Both the position numbers and the translations under genes were made by a program. The notes beneath the pieces are model-generated. The model made no database searches, was not told the DNA's origin, and saw nothing but the letters and a program-made list of their open reading frames with translations. From Verrucomicrobiaceae bacterium (GTDB lineage: Bacteria; Verrucomicrobiota; Verrucomicrobiia; Verrucomicrobiales; Verrucomicrobiaceae), in the NCBI GenBank assembly GCA_947440575.1, contig CANETF010000005.1, forward strand, positions 1 through 64,000: a stretch of DNA of 64,000 nucleotides, written 5' to 3'. This document shows positions 34,772 to 44,800 of this stretch, one piece after another; positions within the stretch are counted from its first letter, which is position 1, and the number at the start of each line of letters is the position of its first letter.

Positions 34772-34888
34772 AGACTTAGCGAAGGTGCAACAAAAATCCA
34801 TTTTTCTTGAATAAACTGGCAGACCATACTTTTTGAAGGGAAAGCAATAACATGGACGTTTTGTGGGCTTACCCATGAATCTACTCCC

Positions 34889-35890
34889 ATGAATGCCATC
34901 CGAACTCTATTCTCGATTGGTCTATGTTTCTCGTCAGCCAGTTTGTCGGCCGAACTCACAGTCAAACCATCTGCAAAGGGGGCGTTGGTGAAAATCGATG
35001 ATCAAGTCTTCGCCGAATATGTGGCTGCTGACGCGGATACCAACATGCCTTATTTATGGCCAATCTACGGCCCAGGGCAGAAAGCCATGACCCGTGCCTA
35101 TCCGATGCAAATGATCGAAGGCGAACAACACGACCACCCTCACCATCGAGGACTCTGCTTTGGCCACGAAGACATTGCCGGATATGATACCTGGGCAGAG
35201 AAAGCCACATTTGAAGAGCAACTGAAGGGCAAAAATGCGGCCAAAGCTGAGGAACGTCTCAAACTTCTTGGTCGCATTCAACATCGCAAATTCGAAAAAC
35301 TCGAAATGACAAAGGGGACGGCAATTGTCGTAGCACTAAGCGACTACCTTGACCAATCAGGGAAAAAGCTTCTGGAGGAAAGACGCACCATGATTTTTTC
35401 GATCGATGGTGACAATCGGCTCATCGATGTAGACATCGAATTGATTGCGTCGGAAGGCGCGGTGCAAGTTACAGACAAAAAAGATGCTGGCCTGAGCATC
35501 CGAGTTCCCACGAGCATGGCTGTCGACTCCAAGTTGGGAGGCAGATTGATCAATAGTGAGGGCGATACCGACGCGGCCACTTGGGCGAAGAGAGCCAAGT
35601 GGTGCGACTACCATGGGCCGGTGGAAGGCACACATCTCGGCATCGCAATCCTAAACCACCCTGCAAGTTTCCGCTTTCCGACCTATTGGCATTCGCGGAC
35701 TTATGGGCTTTTCACGGCAAATCCTTTCGGAATCAAAAGCCTAAATCCAGAAAAATTGGACGGCTCCTATACCCTGACGCCCAGCAGTCCGACTCGGCTT
35801 TTCCATCGTTTTATTTTTCACTTTGGCGATGAGAAAGCTGCCAACATTGAATCCGCATGGCAGGCTTACTCCAAAGTTGCCAAACCCTAG
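34889..35890 (+). CDS. PmoA-family (DUF6807) exported protein
   Basis: This 333-residue protein has a signal peptide (about 1-21, FSSASLSA-E). The mature part has the features of PmoA-type PF14100/DUF6807 proteins: YLWPIYGPGQKAMTRAYPM near 50-70, the strongly conserved DHPHHRGLCFGH near 80-92, and a C-terminal HSRTYGLFTANPFG. Despite the name these are not methane monooxygenase subunits. They are common in PVC bacteria beside sugar and glycan genes, and their role is not established. The following PVC-type haem protein starts 27 bp downstream. Confidence 0.9.
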   Translation: MNAIRTLFSIGLCFSSASLSAELTVKPSAKGALVKIDDQVFAEYVAADADTNMPYLWPIYGPGQKAMTRAYPMQMIEGEQHDHPHHRGLCFGHEDIAGYDTWAEKATFEEQLKGKNAAKAEERLKLLGRIQHRKFEKLEMTKGTAIVVALSDYLDQSGKKLLEERRTMIFSIDGDNRLIDVDIELIASEGAVQVTDKKDAGLSIRVPTSMAVDSKLGGRLINSEGDTDAATWAKRAKWCDYHGPVEGTHLGIAILNHPASFRFPTYWHSRTYGLFTANPFGIKSLNPEKLDGSYTLTPSSPTRLFHRFIFHFGDEKAANIESAWQAYSKVAKP

Positions 35891-35917
35891 CCCTTAGCAT
35901 CCAATTCATTTCAAAGC

Positions 35918-38641
35918 ATGCGTCCCCTACTCTTGATCTCATTCTTCTCCATTGTCGCCTTCCCGCTACTCGCTCAAAAAGCAAAGCGTGAAAAGCCTCC
36001 AGTTGAGCCGGGTACGCCTGCCTTTAGGCCTAACTACGACCAACCCGTATTCGATCCGGCCTCAGTGAAATCTGAGCATTTGACTCCGAGCACTTTCCAC
36101 GTCCCAGATGATCTCGAGGTTACTCTTTGGGCAGCGTCACCAGACCTCTTCAATCCCACCAATATTGACATCGATCACGCCGGACGCATCTGGGTCACAG
36201 AAGGCATCAACTACCGCCGTCACGACGGACGATCAAGGGAAGGCGATGCCGTTCGCGTACTTCAAGACACCAACGGAGATGGACGAGCCGATAAATCGCA
36301 TCTCTTTGTGCGAGAAAAAGGTCTCGGTGCACCATTGGGTGTAGCTGTATTCGATAATGTGGTTGTCGTCTCCAATACACCCGATCTCATCGTTTACACA
36401 GACGTCAATCGAGACCTTGTGTTCGACCCGTCCGTCGACAAACGAGAAGTTCTTCTCAACGGCTTCGAGCAGGCTCAGCATGACCATTCACTCCACTCTG
36501 TTTCGGCAGGTCCTGATGGGCGATGGTATTTCTCTAATGGCAACTGCGGAGCCTATTTTACCGATAAGTCGGGTAAGACATTTCGCATTGGAGGTGGTTA
36601 CCTCAACAATCCATGGGTTGGCGAACCTTCGGATGATGGATTTGTCTACGTGGGTGGCTTTTCGGCAAGTATGAACCCGGACGGCACTGCCGGTCGCATT
36701 CACGGCTACAACTTCCGCAACTCCTACGAACAGGTCCTTTCGTCATTCGGAGACCATTTCCAGAACGACAACGACGACCCGCCAGCATGTCGGGTCACGC
36801 ACCTGATCGAAGGTGCAAACCTCGGCTTCTTCTCCAAAGACGGCAAACGCCAATGGCGTGCGGACCAGCGCCCTGGGCAAAGCATTCCGACAGCCGAATG
36901 GAGACAGGATGACCCCGGTGTTTTCCCAGCAGGCGATGTCTATGGAGGGGGTGCCCCAACGGGCATGACTTATTACGAAAACGGTGCCCTACCCTCCAAA
37001 TACAACGGCCTTCTACTGAGTTGCGAAACCGGACGAAACACGGTTTTCGGATATCTTCCCAAGCCGAAAAACGCAAGTTTTAGTCTGGATCGCTTCGACT
37101 TCATCACGACGAACAAGTCTGGCGAATTCAAAGGCTCAGACTTTGTTGGAGGAAGTAATAACTTAGCAGAAGAGAAAACCTTTTTCTTCCGCCCATCTGG
37201 GGTCCGTGTAGGTCCCGATGGCGCCATCTATGTCAGCGACTGGTATGATGCTCGCACCGGCGGTCACACCGACCTTGATGAAACCTGCTCAGGCGCAATT
37301 TATCGGATTGCCCCAAAAGGCTTCAAATCAGTGGTGCCTTCGGTAAACTTTTCCGAAATTGAAGGTCAATTAGCAGCTCTTCAAAGTCCTGCGATCAACA
37401 CCCGCCACATAGGTTTTACTCATCTCAAGTCATTAGGACCAAAGGCAGTGGAACCCGTCGCAGCTTTGCTGAAAAACGAAAACCCCTACATTGCTGCTCG
37501 GGCAGTTTGGCTGCTTGCGCAACTAGGCGACGCCGGCGTAGCGAAGGTTCTCCCCCTTCTCAAGTCAGCAGACGCACGCCAGCGACTACTCGCTTTCCGG
37601 GCCTTGCGTGCAGCAAACCTTGACATCATGGCTTTCGCTAATGACCTCGCAAACGACAGCGATCCTGGAGTTCGTGCAGAATTGTCGGTCGCGCTCAAGT
37701 ATGTACCAAACGCAAAAGCCGTGCCCATTCTCGTTACTTTGGCTTCCCGATGCGATGGCAAAGACCGGCATCTCCTGGAAGCTTGGGGTATCGGCTGCAC
37801 CGGACGTGAACTTGAGGTCTGGACCGCCCTAAATGAAGTCCACGGCAAGTCTGACCCCATCCAATGGACATCCAACTTTGCCCATCTCACATGGCGTCTC
37901 ACACCTATTGCTGCAGTTTCTGCGCTGACGAAACGAGCCACGACCTCTTCCCTCAGTGAGGCAGATCGGCGCCTCGCAATCGATACCCTCGCATTCATCC
38001 CCGATATCTCTGCGGCCCAGGCCGTCATGACCGTCGCAAAAAGCACCGCAGATTCGCTAAAGGATCATGCCATTTGGTGGCTAATCAAACGAAGCACGGA
38101 CGAATGGTCAGCCTATGGTTTGCCTGAACTGTTAAAAAAAGAAGGCATTTTTGACCCAGATTCGGTTAACCTCGTATCGGTTTCGACTGCCGAATCACCA
38201 CCAAACCCGTCCGGATTTGACGTCAACGCTGTCCTTGCCCTAAAGGGCGATCCTGTGAAGGGGGCAGCTACCATTCAGCGCTGCTACATGTGTCATCAGA
38301 TAGAAGGAACCGGCGTGGATTTTGGGCCAAACTTGACTGGATGGGGCAAAACTCAGCCGCCAACGGTGATCGCGGAAGCCCTACTAAACCCTTCCAAAGA
38401 CATCGCACACGGATTTGATGGCGTCCAGGTCACCACCAAAAATGGCATCATCATTCAAGGTATGATCCTTACAGATGGTGAGATTGTCATGATTCGCTCG
38501 CTTGGGGGTCAGACCCAGTATGTGCCGAAAAAAACCATCGCCAAAAGGGAAAAAATGACACGCTCAGTGATGATGTCTGCAGTTCAATTAGGCCTCACGA
38601 TCCAAGACGTTGCGGATTTGATTGCACACATGAAGAAGTGA
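35918..38641 (+). CDS. PVC-type haem-binding CxxCH protein (propeller, HEAT-like repeats, cytochrome c)
   Basis: This 907-residue exported protein has a signal peptide at 1-20. Residues about 45-475 form a glucose/sorbosone dehydrogenase-like propeller (WVTEGINYR, DTNGDGRADKSHLF, VRVGPDGAIYVSDWYD). Residues about 490-740 are helical HEAT-like repeats (ARAVWLLAQLGDAGVAKVLPLL). The C-terminal domain has the haem site CYMCH near 789-793 and later axial-ligand candidates. This domain order is characteristic of Planctomycetota/Verrucomicrobiota membrane-bound dehydrogenase proteins. Its substrate is unknown. Probably co-transcribed with the PmoA-family gene. Confidence 0.93.
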   Translation: MRPLLLISFFSIVAFPLLAQKAKREKPPVEPGTPAFRPNYDQPVFDPASVKSEHLTPSTFHVPDDLEVTLWAASPDLFNPTNIDIDHAGRIWVTEGINYRRHDGRSREGDAVRVLQDTNGDGRADKSHLFVREKGLGAPLGVAVFDNVVVVSNTPDLIVYTDVNRDLVFDPSVDKREVLLNGFEQAQHDHSLHSVSAGPDGRWYFSNGNCGAYFTDKSGKTFRIGGGYLNNPWVGEPSDDGFVYVGGFSASMNPDGTAGRIHGYNFRNSYEQVLSSFGDHFQNDNDDPPACRVTHLIEGANLGFFSKDGKRQWRADQRPGQSIPTAEWRQDDPGVFPAGDVYGGGAPTGMTYYENGALPSKYNGLLLSCETGRNTVFGYLPKPKNASFSLDRFDFITTNKSGEFKGSDFVGGSNNLAEEKTFFFRPSGVRVGPDGAIYVSDWYDARTGGHTDLDETCSGAIYRIAPKGFKSVVPSVNFSEIEGQLAALQSPAINTRHIGFTHLKSLGPKAVEPVAALLKNENPYIAARAVWLLAQLGDAGVAKVLPLLKSADARQRLLAFRALRAANLDIMAFANDLANDSDPGVRAELSVALKYVPNAKAVPILVTLASRCDGKDRHLLEAWGIGCTGRELEVWTALNEVHGKSDPIQWTSNFAHLTWRLTPIAAVSALTKRATTSSLSEADRRLAIDTLAFIPDISAAQAVMTVAKSTADSLKDHAIWWLIKRSTDEWSAYGLPELLKKEGIFDPDSVNLVSVSTAESPPNPSGFDVNAVLALKGDPVKGAATIQRCYMCHQIEGTGVDFGPNLTGWGKTQPPTVIAEALLNPSKDIAHGFDGVQVTTKNGIIIQGMILTDGEIVMIRSLGGQTQYVPKKTIAKREKMTRSVMMSAVQLGLTIQDVADLIAHMKK

Positions 38642-38645
38642 CCCG

Positions 38646-39626
38646 CTAAGGCACATTGCCCAATTCATCACTGCCCTCAATTTGCCCTAAGGCCCACCGA
38701 ATCCCGTTGAGCACATGCTCTTGGTAGGCTTCCGCAATCTCGGGGGTGTTTTTCCGCTGCGATGGATTCCATGTGGGATCCCAAACATCTTCCCGATGTC
38801 CCAACGAAGTGTAGAACACTCTTCCCTTGCCATAACTCTTGCACCACGAGATAGGAAAATAGCCTCCGGTCCCTTCGTTTGGATGCGCATTGAGGCCCAA
38901 CAATCCGTGCACTTTCGATTTCTCGAAACTTTTAATGATGTAGATTTCGTCCATCACCTTAAACCCATCAGGAAGACCCTTTACCGCTGGGTGTTTTGGA
39001 TCGTGGACAACCGGCTGCACCTCGACCTGAGCCTTGTGCGTCTCGAATTCACCGCCAAGCATGTCAACGTAGCGACGGAACGGGTGGTATGTATCCGAGC
39101 CAGAGTGCATCGCAATGAATGCCCTGCCCTCTTCAATCAAATTGATAAACCCTTCCCTGTCTGGAAGTAGCAGATCACCAGTGGTGTTCGCGAACACAAA
39201 ACCATCGTATTGTTTGAGGCTATCGATCGCCATATGCTTTGCCATATATGCCTGAACAGACTTATTCCATTCTCCATTCGCAGCATTGTATTTGGCTAAT
39301 GCCAAACTAAACGATGATTTGCGGGCATCGAATGAAGCATCGCTTTCACTGCTCGTTTTTACGGGTGGGCGCCCGGGGTTTTTGGGCTGTCCCTCGGGCT
39401 GTCTAACAAAATCCACTGTGAACGCACCCGATCTCTTGCCCAATTCTTCAATAACCTTTTCCGCTGTCTCGATGGAAGAGTGCCTGAAGCCAGTCGTCAC
39501 CGTCACCACCAGAATTTTTTTGGGAGTATCAGCGGCACAAAGAGTGGAGTTGGAACCAATGCAACACGCAAAGGTCAAAAGGGCGTTTGAGAAAACGATT
39601 AGAGATCGGAAGAGTCGGCTGGACAT
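38646..39626 (-). CDS. ThuA-domain exported protein
   Basis: This 326-residue protein has a signal peptide of about 30 residues. The ThuA (trehalose utilisation, class I glutamine amidotransferase-like) fold is clear: KKILVVTVTTGFRHSSIETA at the start, YDGFVFANTTGDLLLPDREG, AFIAMHSGSDTYHPFRRYVD, and the end segment GRVFYTSLGHREDVW. These proteins are very common in PVC bacteria in secreted sugar-degradation loci, and the reaction is unknown. It is convergent with the PVC haem protein, only 4 bp apart, and divergent from the FabZ-like gene. Confidence 0.93.
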   Translation of the reverse strand: MSSRLFRSLIVFSNALLTFACCIGSNSTLCAADTPKKILVVTVTTGFRHSSIETAEKVIEELGKRSGAFTVDFVRQPEGQPKNPGRPPVKTSSESDASFDARKSSFSLALAKYNAANGEWNKSVQAYMAKHMAIDSLKQYDGFVFANTTGDLLLPDREGFINLIEEGRAFIAMHSGSDTYHPFRRYVDMLGGEFETHKAQVEVQPVVHDPKHPAVKGLPDGFKVMDEIYIIKSFEKSKVHGLLGLNAHPNEGTGGYFPISWCKSYGKGRVFYTSLGHREDVWDPTWNPSQRKNTPEIAEAYQEHVLNGIRWALGQIEGSDELGNVP

Positions 39627-39731
39627 GTTCGTACAACGACGATCTCAGTAGTCCCCATTTCAACAAACAATAACTTTCGAGAAATCATTTTTCCTCACAC
39701 ATCAGAAAAACACCCCTTGCCTTCAAAAATC

Positions 39732-40208
39732 ATGGCTAATCAACTCATCCAAACAGACCTGACTTCTGCACTAGCTTCCCTCCCTCACGGTCCAGAGTTT
39801 CGTTTTGTAGATTACTTGGAATCGCTGACTCCGGGTCTTGAGGCAATTGGATTGTACCGACTACCCGAACAATCAGGATTCTTATGTGGTCATTTTCCTG
39901 GCCACCCCATCATGCCAGGAGTGCTCATGATTGAGGCTCTTGCTCAAGTTGCAGGTGTGGCAGCCCAAACAGACCCAATAAATCCAGCACTCGCGGACCT
40001 TAAACTGACGGCAGTGAGACAAGTCAAGATCTTGGGCACGATCAAACCCGGGCAGTTCCTGCGCATTCAAGCAAGCATTTCAGGACGCCTAGAGAATCTA
40101 GTCCTGGCAACGGGGAGAATCACTTCAGCTGATGGAAGTTGCCTCCTTGAAGGCCAAGTTACCCTAAGTGGGCAGATCTCGACTCCTAAACCAGGAGTTC
40201 AGACATGA
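39732..40208 (+). CDS. fabZ: FabZ-like 3-hydroxyacyl-ACP dehydratase
   Basis: This 158-residue hot-dog-fold enzyme dehydrates 3-hydroxyacyl-ACP in fatty-acid synthesis. The catalytic GHFPGHPIMPGVLMIEALAQ, with His and Glu, is intact at about 53-72. FRFVDYLESLTPG is typical of the N-terminus. The length (about 150) fits FabZ. I take ATG 39732. The gene overlaps the convergent DUF1501 gene by 23 bp and lies among secreted genes rather than with lpx or fab partners. A second FabZ elsewhere, or a specialised paralogue, is possible. Confidence 0.88.
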   Translation: MANQLIQTDLTSALASLPHGPEFRFVDYLESLTPGLEAIGLYRLPEQSGFLCGHFPGHPIMPGVLMIEALAQVAGVAAQTDPINPALADLKLTAVRQVKILGTIKPGQFLRIQASISGRLENLVLATGRITSADGSCLLEGQVTLSGQISTPKPGVQT

Positions 40209-41520
40209 TTCGCCCACCATTGATGATGTCGATTGGACGCCCACCATCAGCCACGATCCTCTTCTCACCATTGATACCGAGCAAACGATACATGGTTTTG
40301 GCCAAATCTTCTGGCCCAACGGCATCGCGGTCTGGCTCCCCTCCAAGCGCGTCTGACGCACCATGAATGTATCCGCGTTTGACACCACCACCGGCCATTG
40401 CCACCGAGAACACCCTTGGCCAGTGGTCCCGTCCATTCGTACTGTTGATTTTTGGAGTCCTACCAAACTCAGAACTCACCAAAACCAATGTCCTTTCCAA
40501 CATGCCACGGTCTTCCAAATCGCGGATCAAACGGGCAAACCCCTTATCAAACTCAGGCCCTCCCTTATCGAAGGATCCTTTGATGTTCGAATGGTGGTCC
40601 CAGCTTCCGTAGGTCACTGACACCATGCGTACGCCTGACTCAACCAAGCGCCGAGCTAGCAAAAATCTCTGACCCGCCTGATTTCGACCATACTCGTCAC
40701 GCAGCTTTTCAGGTTCCTTGGTCAAGTCAAAGGCTTCTCTTGCCTTCTGACTGCTGATCAAGCCGTAAGCAGCTTGGTAAAAACTGTCCATAGCAGTAAT
40801 CGAGTCAGATTTCTCGATTGTGCGGAAATGCTCGTCTACCGTGCCCAGCAGTGAACGCCGGCGATCAAAACGCTTCGCATCAATATCCGCAGGTGAGAGC
40901 AAGTCGCGCACTGAAAAGCCCTTATCGGCAGGATCACTCCCCAGCGCGAAAGGACCAAACGCACTGCTCATGTAACCTGTCCCTTGATCAGGAATTGACT
41001 GATTTGGCACAGCTACATAGGGAGGTAAATTTTCACGCGACCCAAGTTCGTGCGAGATCACTGATCCAAAGCTCGGGAACTTGATGGCTGGGCTTGGCCT
41101 GTACCCGGTAAACATGTTGTGCGTTCCACGTTCATGGGCAGCTTCCCCATGGGTCATTGAGCGAATCACGGTCAGGCGATCCATGATTTTGGCCGTTTCG
41201 GCGAACGTCGCTCCAACATACTCACCAGGAACACTCGTCTTGATAGGGCTGTAAGGACCACGATAATCGGGTGCAGCAAAGGGTTTAGGGTCCCAAGATT
41301 CGTGCTGTGCCATCCCACCAGGGAGATAGATGTGAATAATCGAGTCTGCCACTGGCTTAAAGCTCTCCACCGGCGCAACCTCCACCGCAGCCTCTAACCG
41401 AAGAAGTTCTGGCAAAGAAAGCCCGATCCCGCCCATCATTCCAACATACAAAAAATCGCGCCTATTCATCCCAGCACGTAAGTCGAGATGGTTACCTTGG
41501 CAGTTGGGGTGCATTTTCAT
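40186..41520 (-). CDS. DUF1501 (sulfatase-like) Tat-exported protein
   Basis: This 444-residue protein belongs to the DUF1501 group of the alkaline phosphatase/sulfatase superfamily. It has a Tat-type signal (MNRRDFLYVGMMGGIGLSLP at about 18-37). HIYLPGGMAQHESWDPKP, SMTHGEAAHERGTHNMFTGYRP, SVTYGSWDHHSNIKG and LVLVSSEFGRTPKIN carry the metal-binding residues expected in this family. Such proteins are abundant in PVC bacteria, usually beside DUF1549/DUF1553 cytochrome proteins. Here no such partner is adjacent. It overlaps the 3' end of the FabZ-like gene. Confidence 0.92.
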   Translation of the reverse strand: MKMHPNCQGNHLDLRAGMNRRDFLYVGMMGGIGLSLPELLRLEAAVEVAPVESFKPVADSIIHIYLPGGMAQHESWDPKPFAAPDYRGPYSPIKTSVPGEYVGATFAETAKIMDRLTVIRSMTHGEAAHERGTHNMFTGYRPSPAIKFPSFGSVISHELGSRENLPPYVAVPNQSIPDQGTGYMSSAFGPFALGSDPADKGFSVRDLLSPADIDAKRFDRRRSLLGTVDEHFRTIEKSDSITAMDSFYQAAYGLISSQKAREAFDLTKEPEKLRDEYGRNQAGQRFLLARRLVESGVRMVSVTYGSWDHHSNIKGSFDKGGPEFDKGFARLIRDLEDRGMLERTLVLVSSEFGRTPKINSTNGRDHWPRVFSVAMAGGGVKRGYIHGASDALGGEPDRDAVGPEDLAKTMYRLLGINGEKRIVADGGRPIDIINGGRIMSELLV

Positions 41521-41803
41521 GGTAGTTTAATGTAACTGATTGTCGCTATGGCTTAAAGAACGAAGGAGACCAACAACTTACGCCCATATCCGAATCATCT
41601 TTCAGCATCTGCGAATAAAATATTTCCAAGAATCGAGCCCCACTTTCGTTTGAAAGAAAATTGGAAGTCAGCCAGGCTAAAAGCATCCATTAGTCGAAGA
41701 CTAGAGGTGCGCATAGAAAGCAATTGCCTCCCCCTTACTCTGTACTACTTTGAGCCCAGCATCAATCTGACCTTCAATTAGACATGGTTCGCTTCTGAAT
41801 TAC

Positions 41804-44800
41804 ATGAACTCAAACCGCTTTACTTCAAGAACTTCCATTCCAGTGGTAGCAGCCCTCTTGGTAATCGCAGGTTTAGCCTGCTTTCTTGGGAGTCCAAACT
41901 ATCCACGATCCAACCGAAAGACTGAGTTGCCCAAGGAGGCTCAATTCAATGCTCCAGATATTTCGACCCAGAGCAAAACTTCACCTTCAGCTATATCGAC
42001 TAATCTGACCTCGCCTGACACGGTCCTGGAAAAGCCAACTCGACCGCTGTTCCATCTTTTGAGTCGTCTCGATAAGCCCGTGATTCTCGATCTGGCAAGT
42101 CCCGCTAGCCAAACGCCTACCGCAGCCCGCAAGGTCAATAGCTCTTCGCTGATTGCTCCAGATACGGTCCATGCTCTCAGCTCTATTGCATCAGGCTCCG
42201 TGATTCAATTCCCTACCCCCGAAGGAAGCTGGCTCCAAGCGACCGTCTCTCTCGCGAAATTCAACACCAAAACCGGCGAATCTCAAATCTCCGGCCATCT
42301 GGATGGACGATACTCCAGCACATTCAGTGTAACGCAATCAGGCAACTCCCTTTCGGGTTTGATGCTTGATCGAGCCAAAAACAGAGCATTCAAAATCGAA
42401 ACAGCTCCCGACGGACGAGTCCTCCTTCAAGAAAAGCCTCTGAATAGCGTCGTGTGCGCCAGTATGCCCAAAGACCCGTTCAGTCGCCTTCAAAAAAGAC
42501 AATCCGAACCAGTCGCGGCCGTAACTGTTCCGGTGCTCGACAGTCTCCCGGGCGCTGCCCACGTTCTCTACTTGGACTTCGACGGAGAGACCGTCACAGA
42601 TCCCCTTTGGCCTTCTGAGGTTGACGGCTCAGAAACGGTCGTAGCACTTCCAGCCACCTTGGCTGGTCAACCAATCTCTGTCGATCAGATCACCGCCGTC
42701 TGGGACGCTGTCGCCGAAGACTTCCGGCCATTTAATATCTCCGTTACCACCATCCGCAGACGCTACGATGACGCCGCCGAGGGCGAACGGATGCACTGTA
42801 TCGTGACCCCTACCAACGACGTCGCCCCTGGTGCCGGAGGTGTCGCCTACCTCAATAGCTTTTCCCGCGCCGGCCAATCGGGTTTTTCGGATAATATCCC
42901 ATGTTGGTCGTTCAACAACGGTTCGGTTCGTGACATGGTGATGACCATCTCCCATGAATTGGGACATACTGTTGGATTGAGTCACGACGGATTGAGTAAC
43001 AGCGAAGGCACCCAGGAATATTACGGAGGTCACGGTACCGGCGCCACCTCTTGGGGAGCTTTGATGGGCGCACCCTTCGGTCGTCCAGTCACTCAATGGT
43101 CAAAAGGTGATTACACCGATTCGAACGAAGATGAAGATGACTTGGCCATCATTTCTTCGCTTGCCACCAACGGCTTCGGTTACCGCGACGATGATATCAG
43201 CAACACCACAGACGCCGCTCGTCCCGTCTCCGATCTCATTTTTGGCGTCCTGAATGAACCTGGAGTAATCAGTTCAGAAACCGATGTTGACGTGCACAGA
43301 TTCAACTCCGGCGCCGGTCCAATTAACGTCACAGTCTCGCCCCTTACCACTGAACCCAATTTGGATGTCATTCTAGAACTACTGGACAGCACTGGCACGG
43401 TCATTAGCACCTCAAACTCTACGGCAACTCTGACCGCGTCGATGTCACGAACCTTGACTGTTGGAACCTATTACTTGGCGATACGGCGCACCGGCACGGG
43501 AGCTCCTCTCAATCCCTCACCCACAGGTTACGTTCCATACGGCTCTCTTGGCGGTTACCGAATCTCTGGGTCATTCACACCCCTCCCCCTGATTCCAACC
43601 ATTACCTTAGAACCCAGCAGTCCACCAAGCGCTATTGTCGAAGGACGTCCTGTGAGCTTTTCGGTTCAAGTCATCAGCAACAGCCCAGTCAAGTATCAGT
43701 GGGTGAAAATCGTCGGGGGAATGCCCCAAAACATTCGAGGGGCAACATCCAGCACCTACCGAATTCCTGCCGTCAACGCCACCCATATCGCTGACTACAA
43801 AGTCATTGTTTCAAACAAGGCAGGTAACGTTGAGAGCCAAGTCGTTTCTCTCGATGTCATCTTGAAGCCACGCATCGTCACCAACCCGGCATCAAGCGTC
43901 TTTGCAGCCAACAGTAACTCATCATTGGTTTCGGGCATCAGCGGCACTCCTCCCTTGACCCTTCAATGGTTCAAGAACAATCAGATCATTCCCGGCGCCA
44001 ATTCCACTTCACTCGATTTTACTGGAGTCGTTTGGGAAGATCGCGGCTCCTATCGACTCGAGGTCACCAACTCGGTCGGAAAAGCAGTGAGCAAAACCGC
44101 TGTCGTCTCTGTCAACTCGGCTCCCGTCTTTCTTTCGTTTCCCCCAATTTTTGCCGTTGCCAATGGTGGCAGGGCAACCCTCAGCCTGCCGCATGTCGGC
44201 TCACCTCGCATCACATACCAATGGTTCAAAGACAATGCAGTCATCCCCGGGGCGACCAAGTCAACTCTGTCACTGCCAGGTAATCCGGCAAGCCTCGGAG
44301 TCTACAAGCTTCAAGCCACCAATCCCTTTGGCGTATTGACTAGCAACGACGTCACCGTTGAAGTCGACGATGTCCTCAAAATCACCGAACACCCGCTCGG
44401 CCTCACAGGAACCGCCGGTGGTTCACACACTTTCAACGTTGAAACAACGGGCTCGCCCCCCACCAACTATGATTGGCAGCAAAATCGAAGGTCCATCGGC
44501 GCGGTTTCCAGCAAGAACCTGGTGCGAGATCCACTCACTTGGTTTCACAATGGCAACTATCGTGTCGTCGTGTCGAACCGGGTAAGCCGAGTCACCAGCA
44601 AGGAAGCAGCTCTCCGCATCTCTTCGGCCCCTGTCATCACGGTAGAACCGAAAGACTTGAAAGGAGCCACAGGCGGATCCATCACCTTCGCCGTGACCGC
44701 CGTTGGCACCACTCGTCTAAGTTATCAATGGAGAAAGGGTGGGGAACCTATACCAAAGGCCACCGGATCAAAACTCACACTTTCACGCCTCGCCTCCACT

